DNA of 64,000 bases from Snuella lapsa (GTDB taxonomy: Bacteria > Bacteroidota > Bacteroidia > Flavobacteriales > Flavobacteriaceae), in contig NZ_BAABCY010000105.1 in NCBI RefSeq assembly GCF_039539345.1, positions 1 to 64,000 of the forward strand, given 5' to 3'. Position numbers and translations under genes: made by a program. This document shows positions 27,731 through 36,636 of this stretch, one piece after another; the stretch's first letter is position 1, and the number at the start of each line of letters is the position of its first letter. A model generated the notes under the pieces. It was not told where the DNA came from. It saw only the letters and a program-made list of their open reading frames with translations, and searched no databases.

Positions 27731-29059
27731 ATGAATACACCTATAATAATAACAGAGTTGCTTAGTAAGGACGTTAGGTTCCCTACTAGTGATGCCTTAG
27801 ATGGTTCTGATGCCATGAATCCAGATCCTGATTATTCTGCTGCATATGTTATTTTAAAGACCAATCACCCAGAATTTGAAGGACATGGACTAACATTTAC
27901 CATTGGTCGTGGCAACGAATTATGTGTAGCAGCCATAAAAGCTTTGTCTCATTTGGTAGTTGGCAAATCCCTAGAATCATTTACCCAAAATATGGGAGGC
28001 TTTTGGAAAATGATTACAAGCGATAGCCAATTACGTTGGTTAGGCCCAGAAAAAGGCGTTATACATTTAGCTACCGGTGCTGTCGTAAATGCTGTTTGGG
28101 ACTTATATGCTAAAGTAGCAGGTAAACCATTATGGAAACTAATAGCCGACATGTCTCCAGAGGAATTTGTTTCGTGTATAGACTTTACTTATATCACTGA
28201 TGCGATTACACCTAATGAAGCATTGGAGTTATTAAAAAAACAAGAGACCACTAAACACGAACGTATTGCAAATTTATTGGAAAATGGTTATCCTGCTTAT
28301 ACTACTTCTGCTGGTTGGTTAGGTTATTCTGATGAGAAAATGCGCCGTTTATGCCGTGAAGCTAAAGCTGAAGGCTTTAAACACATGAAAATAAAAGTTG
28401 GATCTGATTTACAAGACGATATGCGTCGTGCAGCCATTATTCGTGAAGAGATTGGCGACGACCTTCAATTGATGATGGATGCCAACCAAAAATGGGACGT
28501 AGACGAGGCTATTGAAAATATGGCTTCCTTAAAAAAATTCAACCCCTATTGGATTGAAGAACCCACAAGCCCTGATGACATTTTAGGGCATGCAAAAATA
28601 GCCGAAGCTGTTGCCCCCATAAAGGTGGCCACAGGCGAACACTGCCAAAACCGGGTTATTTTTAAGCAACTTATACAAGCTAATGCACTTCAAATTTGTC
28701 AAATAGATAGCTGTCGCGTTGGAGGTGTTAATGAAATACTAGCCATCTTGCTCATAGCCGCTAAATACAATGTACCTGTATGCCCTCATGCAGGAGGTGT
28801 AGGATTGTGTGAGTACGTACAACATTTATCCATGATAGATTACATTGCTGTAAGCGGTACAACAGAAGATAGAATTATTGAGTTTGTTGACCATTTACAT
28901 GAGCACTTTTTTGAACCTGTAGTCATCAAAAATGGAGCCTATATGCCTCCTAAACAACCAGGGTACAGTATTACCATGAAACCAGAATCGTTAGAAACTT
29001 ATAGTTATCCTAATGGTGAGGTATGGAGTAAAAAATTAAAAGCAACAACAGTCAATTAG
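27731..29059 (+). CDS. L-fuconate dehydratase (enolase superfamily)
   Basis: A 442-residue cytoplasmic enzyme, close in length to the characterised Xanthomonas enzyme. It removes water from L-fuconate to give 2-keto-3-deoxy-L-fuconate. The start TELLSKDVRFPTSDALDGSD is typical of this group. The KxK motif is HMKIKVG, metal ligands lie in MMDANQKWD, WIEEPTSPDD and VATGEHCQN, and the catalytic His is in PVCPHAGGVGLCEYVQH. It carries out the middle step of the pathway whose SDR and FAH enzymes lie in the glycan operon, 12 kb away and on the other strand. Confidence 0.93.
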   Translation: MNTPIIITELLSKDVRFPTSDALDGSDAMNPDPDYSAAYVILKTNHPEFEGHGLTFTIGRGNELCVAAIKALSHLVVGKSLESFTQNMGGFWKMITSDSQLRWLGPEKGVIHLATGAVVNAVWDLYAKVAGKPLWKLIADMSPEEFVSCIDFTYITDAITPNEALELLKKQETTKHERIANLLENGYPAYTTSAGWLGYSDEKMRRLCREAKAEGFKHMKIKVGSDLQDDMRRAAIIREEIGDDLQLMMDANQKWDVDEAIENMASLKKFNPYWIEEPTSPDDILGHAKIAEAVAPIKVATGEHCQNRVIFKQLIQANALQICQIDSCRVGGVNEILAILLIAAKYNVPVCPHAGGVGLCEYVQHLSMIDYIAVSGTTEDRIIEFVDHLHEHFFEPVVIKNGAYMPPKQPGYSITMKPESLETYSYPNGEVWSKKLKATTVN

Positions 29060-29081
29060 ATTTGGTTGTTTTTATAGGATT

Positions 29082-29120
29082 AAAAAAGGGGTTGTCTAAA
29101 AAAGGCAGCTCTTTTTTTTT
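29082..29120 (+). terminator. Bidirectional terminator between the dehydratase and HAD genes
   Basis: An A-rich arm (AAAAAAGGGGTTGTC) pairs with GGCAGCTCTTTTTT with one bulge and G-T pairs. T runs follow on the plus strand and also on the minus strand, so both converging genes could use it. Confidence 0.65.
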
Positions 29121-29158
29121 GCGTCGTACAAATTTATACCTAAGCAAAAACAGTTGAC

Positions 29159-29809
29159 TTAATCGACAAATAAAAAATCTATCAGCTTTTCCATTTCGAA
29201 AAATACTATGGCTCCCTCATTTTCAAGTTCACTTTTATTATTTCCATTTGCAAAACCAAAGACATCAAACCCGCCTCTTTTTGCAGCTATCACCCCATAA
29301 ATACTATCCTCAACAACGGCACATTCGCTAGGTTTAAAACCCATTTCTCTTGCTGCATATTCAAAAATACCAGGACTTGGTTTCCAGCTCCCTATCTCAT
29401 AGGAGCTAAATATCTTATTTTCAAACTTTCCTATCAAACCTGTTGTAGTTAAATTCAGTTTTATTTTTTCTGTCGGTCCACTAGAAGCTACACAATACGG
29501 AACTTTAATTTTATCCAATAATGTATGTATCCCTTTTATTGGCTTTAAATCTGTTTTAAAACGTTTAAACGTACGCTCCCTAAACTCTTTTTCAAAATGA
29601 CTTGGTAATTCTCTGTTAATCTGGCCTTCCAGATATTTTAAAATGCTATTAAGGGATTTCCCTGTAAAATTTTCCATTGCATATTCCATTTCCATTTTTA
29701 CACCAATAGCGTCCATCATTTCAATCAACACTCTATTTGAAATTTCCTCACTATCAACAAGCACGCCATCACAATCAAAGATTATGCATTTATATTTCAT
29801 AAAATCCAC
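29159..29809 (-). CDS. HAD-superfamily sugar phosphatase/phosphoglucomutase-like
   Basis: A 216-residue protein of the beta-phosphoglucomutase-like HAD group. Motif I is CIIFDCDGVLVDSE with the nucleophile Asp, motif II lies in YCVASSGPTEK, motif III in SSYEIGSWKPSPGIF, and motif IV in CAVVEDSIYGVIAAKRGGF. A cap domain occupies residues about 20-85. Such enzymes dephosphorylate sugar phosphates or isomerise them. No sugar specificity can be assigned. The nearest gene in the same direction is the RluA-type gene, 85 bases upstream. Confidence 0.87.
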   Translation of the reverse strand: MDFMKYKCIIFDCDGVLVDSEEISNRVLIEMMDAIGVKMEMEYAMENFTGKSLNSILKYLEGQINRELPSHFEKEFRERTFKRFKTDLKPIKGIHTLLDKIKVPYCVASSGPTEKIKLNLTTTGLIGKFENKIFSSYEIGSWKPSPGIFEYAAREMGFKPSECAVVEDSIYGVIAAKRGGFDVFGFANGNNKSELENEGAIVFFEMEKLIDFLFVD

Positions 29810-29894
29810 AGGTATTTTATAATTATCACAATACTATTTCTGATTTAAAAATACACAAATAAAATACAGTACACTTTGTGCTCCCAGATAAACT

Positions 29895-31580
29895 CTAAAA
29901 AGGAGCCTTACACTGTACGTTAAGTGTTTTCTTTGTAATAGGATGAGTAAAACTCAACAACTCGGCGTGCAAATGCAAACGGGTTCCTTTTTTACCGTAT
30001 AGATCATCTCCCACGATAGGTGCTTCTAGACCATCAATATGGGCTGCATGCACACGTAGCTGGTGCGTTCGTCCCGTTAAGGGGTAAAAATAAACACGGG
30101 TTTTGCCATTTTCAACAGCCAACACTTCATACATTGTCTTAGCCGATTTACCATGATCGTAACAAACCAACTGCTGGGGTCTATTGTCTAAATCGACACG
30201 CAAAGGCAAATTAATGCTTCCTCTATTTTCTTTAATAAGACCATCTAATAACGCAACATAGCGCTTTTGTATAGTACGTTCTATAAACTGTCGCTGCAAT
30301 TGCTTATGTACATGCTCATTTTTGGCAACCAATAATAACCCTGAAGTCGACATATCTAAACGATGTACCAATAAAGGCCCTGTAGCATTAGGCAAATAGC
30401 ATTGCATTCGGGTAAGCACCGATTCTTTTAATGTCTTTCCCGGAACAGATAAAAACTCATGGGGCTTATTAAGGACTAACAAATGATCGTCTTCATAAAT
30501 AATATCTAAAAACCAATCAAATTTAACAGCCTTTTCTATGGGATTTTCATCAACATACAATCCTTCCATCATATGTCCTAAAATGGGTTCACACTTACTT
30601 CTACAAGAAGGATAAAAATGTTTGTGCTTCCGTACTTCAGATTTTGGTGATATGCCCCACCAAAATTCCGCCATACAAACTGGTGTTAACTTATTTTTAT
30701 AGGCATACTGAAATAATTTGGGTGCCGCACACTCACCCGATCCAGCAGGAGGAACCGATGCCTTGGTTGTCTTAAAAACAGCAAGCAAATCTTTGGTTTC
30801 GCCCTTAGCATTTAAAAACTTATACTGTTCATGAATACGCTTTTGCAAGGATGCCGATAGCTCACTTCGCCTTTCTTTCAAATCCTTTATGGGTTGTTTC
30901 AAAACATTCAAAGCTGCTTTATCTTCCTGTATTTTGCTCTCCCAATATATCTTTAAACGTTTTAATCGCAGATGATAACTAATACTCTCGTGTTTTAATT
31001 CCTCTACCAGACTTTCATATTCCTGTATAGACAACATCTTTTCAGCTTCCTCTCTCCGTTGCCTACGTTTTTGCTTTTCAACTTTAATTTCTGCTTTAAG
31101 AGCCTGTAATTCGTTCTGGGAAATTGTTTTATTATCGTTTAACAACGCTGTTGCTTTTCCCAGCTCTGGAGCATTTTCCAATTCCACAATAGCAGCATTC
31201 ATGGCATTTAACCTAGCTTCTCCTTTTTTATAGAACCCAGTCTCATTTAAAGTATCGAATATAGCCGGCACAAATCCATTGATATCATTACTATCGGTTA
31301 ACTTTCCTGAAAAGGCTGCAAGATACCCCAAGTTCCCTTCAACGTCCTTAACGACCATCACTCCAAACATCTTGCCTATTGGACTACCATCTATATGCGC
31401 ATCCAATCCAAAATTATGTTCAAAATCGGTTTGGGATTCTAAATAGGCCTGTAAAGATTCTGCCGCCTCTATGCTTAACGGATGAGGCTCATAATAAAAT
31501 GGAAATGTAAACGCTTCTGGCAAAGCATGCTTAGAATTGTTTTGTAAGGGATGAAATAAAGAATCTCCAAAATTATGCAT
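29895..31580 (-). CDS. RluA-type pseudouridine synthase with long N-terminal extension
   Basis: The C-terminal 200 residues are a standard RluA-family catalytic domain: HEFLSVPGKT, then LLVHRLDMSTSGLLLVAKN with the catalytic Asp, and YPLTGRTHQLRVHAA. It should convert uridine to pseudouridine in rRNA or tRNA. The first 340 residues are an extra region with an alpha/beta part (EHNFGLDAHIDGSPIGKMFG), a coiled coil (about 150-250), and a Cys-rich segment (GSGECAAPKL, YPSCRSKCEPILG). I chose ATG at 31580; a TTG start at 31610 would add ten residues. The stop lies 85 bases before the HAD start. Confidence 0.9.
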   Translation of the reverse strand: MHNFGDSLFHPLQNNSKHALPEAFTFPFYYEPHPLSIEAAESLQAYLESQTDFEHNFGLDAHIDGSPIGKMFGVMVVKDVEGNLGYLAAFSGKLTDSNDINGFVPAIFDTLNETGFYKKGEARLNAMNAAIVELENAPELGKATALLNDNKTISQNELQALKAEIKVEKQKRRQRREEAEKMLSIQEYESLVEELKHESISYHLRLKRLKIYWESKIQEDKAALNVLKQPIKDLKERRSELSASLQKRIHEQYKFLNAKGETKDLLAVFKTTKASVPPAGSGECAAPKLFQYAYKNKLTPVCMAEFWWGISPKSEVRKHKHFYPSCRSKCEPILGHMMEGLYVDENPIEKAVKFDWFLDIIYEDDHLLVLNKPHEFLSVPGKTLKESVLTRMQCYLPNATGPLLVHRLDMSTSGLLLVAKNEHVHKQLQRQFIERTIQKRYVALLDGLIKENRGSINLPLRVDLDNRPQQLVCYDHGKSAKTMYEVLAVENGKTRVYFYPLTGRTHQLRVHAAHIDGLEAPIVGDDLYGKKGTRLHLHAELLSFTHPITKKTLNVQCKAPF

Positions 31581-31744
31581 AGGCACTGTAAAAACGCTGC
31601 AAAGAAACAAAATTTCACTTAGCTTGATAATTCTAATTCTAAGAAATAATCAATACGAAGACAAACTTTTACCAAAAGACCTAAAATTGGAAATGCTGTC
31701 ATTATATTCCATCTTCATCGAAAAACAATCTCAATAAATCTTTT

Positions 31745-32218
31745 CTATTGATTTCCCTGCAAGTACTTTCCAGACGGTATGAGCTGTAAACCCAGAGTGG
31801 AGAGATTGTAGATATAAACCCAAGTTTGCAATGACACTCCAGATTCCATATACACTTTAACCCGCAAACGTTTGTATAAATCGCGCTCTGAGACACTAAT
31901 ATCTATACCTTCGTAATCATCCAAGCTTTTAAACACCATTTCGGCATCTAGCACCTTGTAAACACTCCCATAAACTTTATCAACAGGATTCGTACTTAAA
32001 ATAGCTCCCGGATAACCATCAACTTCATAAAGTTTGCCATAAAAAAAGCCCTTTTCAACAAAGTGGGAATGCTCAGCCAAAAATTGCGACATCTCATTAT
32101 CACAACCCTTTAGCAAAGTACCATAAACAAACAAATAGCTTATTTCTTTTTTTTCAAGGAAACTCAAGTTAAATAAACCTATTAAGATCAACATCAGTAA
32201 TCGCTCCATGACTCGCAT
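31745..32218 (-). CDS. Gamma-glutamylcyclotransferase-like (AIG2) protein
   Basis: A protein of up to 157 residues with the AIG2/GGCT fold. YLFVYGTLLKGCDNEMSQFL carries the YGTL substrate motif; GFFYGKLYEVDGYPGAI and VLDAEMVFKSLDDYEG, with the probable catalytic Glu, are also present. Relatives form 5-oxoproline from gamma-glutamyl amines or peptides. The true start is uncertain: the first ATG overlaps the upstream ytxJ gene by 50 bases, an ATG at 32194 by 26, and a TTG at 32167 lies one base after its stop. The core fold starts only near residue 24. It is probably translated together with ytxJ. Confidence 0.75.
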   Translation of the reverse strand: MRVMERLLMLILIGLFNLSFLEKKEISYLFVYGTLLKGCDNEMSQFLAEHSHFVEKGFFYGKLYEVDGYPGAILSTNPVDKVYGSVYKVLDAEMVFKSLDDYEGIDISVSERDLYKRLRVKVYMESGVSLQTWVYIYNLSTLGLQLIPSGKYLQGNQ

Positions 32219-32558
32219 GCGTTATGGCTATCCCTTCTTTAATCACCAAAATTTGAGGTGATTCATGCCACACCTGAAATCTAGAAGCTATTTCATTTGA
32301 CAGATCCCTAAAACTAATCAGGTCCAAATAATAAAGATCCAATGCATCGTCCGACACATTATAGGATTGCTCAAATTGGTTAAGAGCCATACGGCTTATT
32401 CCACAACGTGTAGAGTGTTTAAAAATGACTTGTATCTTGTTGTTCGATCTTTCGGCCAACTCATCTAGTTGGACGTGATCTTCCAATGCAATCCACGGCA
32501 GCTCTTTTGTTTCCTTTTCTAATGTTGCACCGCCAAATAGTTTATTTATAAACCCCAT
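32169..32558 (-). CDS. ytxJ: Bacillithiol-system redox protein YtxJ
   Basis: A 129-residue thioredoxin-fold protein. The start MGFINKLFGG, the motif IQVIFKHSTRCGISRMALNQ with a single redox Cys, and QVWHESPQILVIKEG with the cis-Pro are typical of YtxJ. The family is thought to act in bacillithiol-dependent disulfide reactions (monothiol bacilliredoxin). Flavobacteria commonly use bacillithiol, so the gene is at home here. It overlaps the gamma-glutamylcyclotransferase gene downstream, and its promoter region is shared with the divergent clpB gene. Confidence 0.88.
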   Translation of the reverse strand: MGFINKLFGGATLEKETKELPWIALEDHVQLDELAERSNNKIQVIFKHSTRCGISRMALNQFEQSYNVSDDALDLYYLDLISFRDLSNEIASRFQVWHESPQILVIKEGIAITHASHGAITDVDLNRFI

Positions 32559-32620
32559 AAAATGTATAACTTTAAATTGTGAATTAACAATAGTCTAGAC
32601 ACAATAGAAAACCTTACAAA

Positions 32621-32667
32621 CTGACTAAAAGTCAGACATATCAATCATTTTAAAGACATTTTGTCTT
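32621..32667 (+). promoter_or_regulatory. Two inverted repeats upstream of clpB
   Basis: CTGACT-AAA-AGTCAG (32621-32635) and AAGACA-TTT-TGTCTT (32653-32667) are two perfect 6-base inverted repeats with 3-base spacers. They are spaced 32 bases start to start and lie 62-108 bases before the clpB ATG. They may bind a stress regulator. Confidence 0.45.
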
Positions 32668-32728
32668 ATAAAACCAGATGGTAAGATTATTGTCCGATAA
32701 CGGTTGTAAAGAAACTAAAATTACCATT

Positions 32729-35329
32729 ATGAACTTAAATAATTATACAATAAAATCCCAAGAAGCCATCCAACAAGCACAACAGATTGCTCAGGGCTTC
32801 GGTCACCAACAAATAGAAAACGAACACCTGTTTAAGGGGCTTTTTGAAGTTGACGAGAACGTTTTACCATTTATATTAAAAAAGTTAAATGTTAACATTA
32901 ACATCCTAAAACAAGCATTAGACAAACAACTGGAAAGTTTCTCTAAAGTCTCTGGAGGTGAACTCATGCTATCCAGGGAAACAGGAAAAACCCTAAATGA
33001 AGCAGTCAATATTGCTAAGAAAATGAACGACGATTATGTATCGGTAGAGCATTTAATCTTAGCCATATTTAAATCTAACAGTAAAATAGCTCAGATGTTA
33101 AAAGACCAAGGGGTTACAGAAAAATCCTTAAGTGCAGCCGTACAAGAATTGCGCAAAGGTGAAAATGTAACATCCCAAAGCCAAGAGGACACTTATAATG
33201 CCCTTAACAAATATTCTAAAAACCTTAATCAGTTAGCAAAAGACGGAAAGCTGGATCCTGTCATTGGCCGTGATGAAGAGATACGTAGAATTCTCCAAAT
33301 TTTATCACGCCGCACAAAAAACAACCCTATTTTGGTAGGCGAACCAGGCACAGGTAAAACAGCTATTGCTGAAGGTTTAGCTCATCGCATTATTGACGGT
33401 GACATCCCCGAAAATCTAAAAGACAAACAAATTTTTGCTTTAGACATGGGAGCCCTTATCGCTGGCGCCAAATACAAAGGTGAGTTTGAAGAGCGCTTAA
33501 AATCTGTGGTAAAAGAAGTAACTAAAAGCGAAGGCGATATTGTCCTGTTTATTGATGAAATCCACACCTTGGTTGGTGCGGGTGGTGGACAAGGTGCTAT
33601 GGATGCAGCCAATATATTAAAACCAGCACTAGCCCGGGGCGAATTACGAGCTATAGGAGCTACTACGTTGGACGAGTATCAAAAATACTTTGAAAAGGAC
33701 AAGGCCCTAGAGCGTCGTTTTCAAAAAGTAATGGTAGACGAACCCGATACCGAGAGCGCCATATCCATCCTACGCGGTATTAAGGAAAAATACGAAACAC
33801 ACCACAAGGTACGCATTAAAGACGAAGCCATTATTGGTGCGGTCGAATTATCGCAGCGTTACATTACAAATCGCTTCTTACCCGACAAGGCTATTGACTT
33901 AATGGATGAAGCTGCTTCTAAATTACGTATGGAAATCAATTCAAAACCAGAAGAATTGGATGTTTTGGATAGAAAGATTATGCAATTGGAAATTGAGATA
34001 GAAGCTATTAAAAGAGAAAAAGACGAGACCAAACTTAAGGCCTTAAGGACAGATCTTGCCAATTTAAAGGAAGAACGCAACGCTATTAATGCCAAATGGA
34101 AAAGCGAAAAAGAAGTGGTCGACAACATCCAAAACACAAAATTGACCATAGAAAACTTTAAGTTGGATGCTGAAAAAGCCGAACGTGATGGCGATTACGG
34201 AAAGGTAGCCGAACTGCGTTATGGTAAAATAAAAGAAGCCCAAGAACGTTTAGAAACCCTCCAGAAGGAACTACAAGAAAATCAAGCAGAAAGTTCTTTA
34301 ATTAAAGAGGAGGTTACCTACGATGACATTGCTGAAGTCGTTGCCAAATGGACAGGCATACCCGTTACGAAAATGCTACAAAGCGAACGTGAAAAATTAC
34401 TAAAACTTGAAGACGAGCTACATAAACGCGTTATTGGTCAAGAAGAAGCCATTACTGCAGTAAGCGACGCCGTAAGACGTAGCCGTGCTGGGCTACAAAA
34501 CCCTAAAAAGCCTATTGGTACCTTCTTGTTTTTAGGAACAACGGGAGTTGGTAAAACCGAATTGGCTAAAGCTTTGGCCGAATATCTTTTTGATGATGAA
34601 AATGCCATGACACGAATCGACATGAGCGAATATCAAGAACGTCATGCTGTTAGCAGATTAGTAGGAGCACCTCCTGGATATGTAGGATATGATGAAGGCG
34701 GACAATTAACCGAAGCTGTAAGGCGTAAACCTTACTCTGTAGTGCTTCTTGACGAAATTGAAAAAGCACATCCTGATACTTTTAACATCTTGCTTCAAGT
34801 ACTTGACGAAGGGCATTTAACTGATAACAAAGGGCGTGTTGCCGATTTTAAGAATACGATTATCATCATGACCTCAAATATTGGCAGTCACTTAATACAA
34901 GAGCGGTTTGAAGCAACCAAAGATATAGAATCTGCTATCGAAGCATCTAAAGTAGATGTCTTAGGCTTATTAAAACAAACGGTTCGCCCTGAATTCTTGA
35001 ACAGAATTGACGACACTATCATGTTTACTCCATTAAGCAAAGAAAACATTATAGCCATAGTTGAATTACAACTCAAAAATGTAACGAAAATGATTGCTCA
35101 ACAAGGCATTACTTTTGATGCAACACCAGAAGCTATAACCTATTTGGCTGATAAAGGCTATAATCCAGAATATGGAGCACGACCAGTTAAACGCGTGATA
35201 CAAAAAGAAGTTCTTAATGCTTTGAGCAAAGAGATACTGGCAGGAAACGTTACCACAGACAGTATTATTTTGCTGGATGCCTTTGACAACACCCTAGTAT
35301 TTAGAAACCAAGCCGATCTTGTAACTTAA
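32729..35329 (+). CDS. clpB: ATP-dependent disaggregase ClpB
   Basis: A hexameric AAA+ chaperone that resolves protein aggregates with DnaK. The start is taken as ATG at 32729 (866 residues, MNLNNYTIKSQEAIQQ), because the longer frame begins with residues foreign to the family. The N-domain covers about 1-145. The first AAA+ module has Walker A GEPGTGKTAIAEG and Walker B FIDEIHTLVGAG. The middle coiled coil is about 405-525. The second module has GTTGVGKTELAKALAE and VVLLDEIEKAHPD. The C-terminus holds the D2 small domain (YGARPVKRVIQ). It is probably heat-induced; two inverted repeats lie upstream. Confidence 0.97.
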   Translation: MNLNNYTIKSQEAIQQAQQIAQGFGHQQIENEHLFKGLFEVDENVLPFILKKLNVNINILKQALDKQLESFSKVSGGELMLSRETGKTLNEAVNIAKKMNDDYVSVEHLILAIFKSNSKIAQMLKDQGVTEKSLSAAVQELRKGENVTSQSQEDTYNALNKYSKNLNQLAKDGKLDPVIGRDEEIRRILQILSRRTKNNPILVGEPGTGKTAIAEGLAHRIIDGDIPENLKDKQIFALDMGALIAGAKYKGEFEERLKSVVKEVTKSEGDIVLFIDEIHTLVGAGGGQGAMDAANILKPALARGELRAIGATTLDEYQKYFEKDKALERRFQKVMVDEPDTESAISILRGIKEKYETHHKVRIKDEAIIGAVELSQRYITNRFLPDKAIDLMDEAASKLRMEINSKPEELDVLDRKIMQLEIEIEAIKREKDETKLKALRTDLANLKEERNAINAKWKSEKEVVDNIQNTKLTIENFKLDAEKAERDGDYGKVAELRYGKIKEAQERLETLQKELQENQAESSLIKEEVTYDDIAEVVAKWTGIPVTKMLQSEREKLLKLEDELHKRVIGQEEAITAVSDAVRRSRAGLQNPKKPIGTFLFLGTTGVGKTELAKALAEYLFDDENAMTRIDMSEYQERHAVSRLVGAPPGYVGYDEGGQLTEAVRRKPYSVVLLDEIEKAHPDTFNILLQVLDEGHLTDNKGRVADFKNTIIIMTSNIGSHLIQERFEATKDIESAIEASKVDVLGLLKQTVRPEFLNRIDDTIMFTPLSKENIIAIVELQLKNVTKMIAQQGITFDATPEAITYLADKGYNPEYGARPVKRVIQKEVLNALSKEILAGNVTTDSIILLDAFDNTLVFRNQADLVT

Positions 35330-35402
35330 AAAAATGGTTGATATTGTAACAAAACAGCATTAAACAAGTCTAGTAGATAGTTAGTTGGTTGGTTGGTTAG
35401 TG

Positions 35403-35447
35403 AAAAGCAACGCCATTTAAGATTTTAAATATAGGCGTTGCTTTTTT
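35403..35447 (+). terminator. Terminator of clpB
   Basis: AAAAGCAACGCC pairs with GGCGTTGCTTTT, with an inner AT-rich hairpin (ATTTAA/TTAAAT), followed by a run of T residues. It ends just before the TetR operator. Confidence 0.85.
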
Positions 35448-35451
35448 TATT

Positions 35452-35475
35452 AAAATATACCAATTGGTATATTTT
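35452..35475. promoter_or_regulatory. Palindromic operator upstream of the tetR gene
   Basis: A perfect 24-base palindrome centred on AATATACCAATTGGTATATT, with two extra matching bases at each end. It lies 21 bases before the start codon, where it would block transcription. The same 20-base core occurs at 36109-36128. It is probably the binding site of the adjacent TetR protein. Confidence 0.75.
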
Positions 35476-35495
35476 TTTGTTATATTCGCTTCATA

Positions 35496-36092
35496 TTGAA
35501 AACAAAAGCAGAAATAACATCGCAATATATTCTTGAAATGGTTGCCCCTATCTTCAACAAGAATGGCTATGCAGCCACAAGCATGCACGATATAACCCAG
35601 GCAGTGGGCTTAACAAAAGGAGCCATATATGGAAATTTCAAAAACAAGGAAGCCTTGGCTATAGCTGCTTTTAGATTTACTGTAAAGAATCTACTCAAAC
35701 AAATTTCCATTCATCTAGAACAAAGTAACTCCCCTATACAAAAACTCTATTTGATTGTAGATTTTTATAGAAATTACTACAAATATAGTCAAGAACTTGG
35801 TGGCTGCCCCGTATTAAATATTGGTGTAGATGCCAATAATCAAAACACCCTTTTACTTGAAAACGTGAGACAGGTCATCGAAAAAATACAAGACCAGATT
35901 GCTAACATTATAGAAGACGGTATTGAAACTGGTGAAATATCGACCGAGGTAAATGCCATGCTTTTTTCAAAGCGCTTGTATACGTTGATTCAAGGAGCCA
36001 TTTTTATGACCTATACTATGCAAGATGAACTTTACATGCACGAAACTCTTGATCAATTAAAGCTGATTATTAGTAATGAACTAAAAACTTAA
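35496..36092 (+). CDS. TetR/AcrR-family transcriptional regulator
   Basis: A 198-residue repressor. The N-terminal helix-turn-helix (residues about 6-52) reads ITSQYILEMVAPIFNKNGYA, HDITQAVGLTKGAIYGNFKN and KEALAIAAF, the standard TetR pattern. The C-terminal ligand-binding domain is all-helical with LGGCPVLNIGVDANNQN, as in regulators that sense hydrophobic or acyl compounds. The start codon is a TTG at 35496; no ATG lies near the helix-turn-helix start. It should repress itself and the downstream thioesterase through the two palindromes. Confidence 0.9.
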   Translation: MKTKAEITSQYILEMVAPIFNKNGYAATSMHDITQAVGLTKGAIYGNFKNKEALAIAAFRFTVKNLLKQISIHLEQSNSPIQKLYLIVDFYRNYYKYSQELGGCPVLNIGVDANNQNTLLLENVRQVIEKIQDQIANIIEDGIETGEISTEVNAMLFSKRLYTLIQGAIFMTYTMQDELYMHETLDQLKLIISNELKT

Positions 36093-36108
36093 TATTTTTT
36101 TAACCAAT

Positions 36109-36128
36109 AATATACCAATTGGTATATT
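36109..36128. promoter_or_regulatory. Palindromic operator upstream of the thioesterase gene
   Basis: The 20-base perfect palindrome AATATACCAATTGGTATATT is identical to the core of the site upstream of tetR. It sits 14 bases before the thioesterase ATG and 17 bases after the tetR stop codon. Confidence 0.75.
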
Positions 36129-36141
36129 TAAAACAAAACTT

Positions 36142-36636
36142 ATGAATACACTTCCAAAACTTCTACAAAGCTCGGCAAAAATACGCTTTCAAGACTGTGA
36201 CCCCTTTAACCACCTAAACAATGGTAACTATATAAACTATTTTATGAACCACCGTGAAGATGTACTTATAGAAAATTACAACTTCGATATTTATAAAAGA
36301 GCAAAGCAAGAAGGAAAAAGCTGGGTATCCAGTAGCAACCAAATAGTTTATTTAAAACCTGCTTTATTAATGGAAACAGTTATTATTGAATCGCAATTAC
36401 TTTCCTTTAATAATAGTGAACTACAAGTTGAAATGCGTATGTACAACAAAGACAAAAGCCACTTAAAAGCATTTATTTGGAGTAGTCTCGTACATTTTAA
36501 CTTATTAACGCAAAAGCGCGAATATCACGACAGGGAGCTGATAGATCTTTTTAAAGCCGTAGTTAATCCAGTTAAATCGCAGTCTTTTGAAGATAGGCTT
36601 TCCGAATTAAAACAAGACTTTGCAAAAACTGTTTGA
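36142..36636 (+). CDS. Hotdog-fold acyl-CoA thioesterase (4HBT type)
   Basis: A 164-residue protein. Its opening AKIRFQDCDPFNHLNNGNYI contains the catalytic Asp of 4-hydroxybenzoyl-CoA thioesterase-type enzymes, followed by YFMNHREDVLIENYNFD. The rest fits a single hotdog domain. It would hydrolyse acyl-CoA thioesters in the cytoplasm. The acyl chain specificity is unknown. It follows tetR by 49 bases with a shared operator, so it is probably the main target of that repressor, perhaps in response to acyl compounds (inference). Confidence 0.85.
   Translation: MNTLPKLLQSSAKIRFQDCDPFNHLNNGNYINYFMNHREDVLIENYNFDIYKRAKQEGKSWVSSSNQIVYLKPALLMETVIIESQLLSFNNSELQVEMRMYNKDKSHLKAFIWSSLVHFNLLTQKREYHDRELIDLFKAVVNPVKSQSFEDRLSELKQDFAKTV

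Noticed and set aside
35379..35400. Short (TTGG)-type tetranucleotide run after clpB
   Set aside because: Only three to five units, not in a coding region or a promoter, so phase variation is unlikely.
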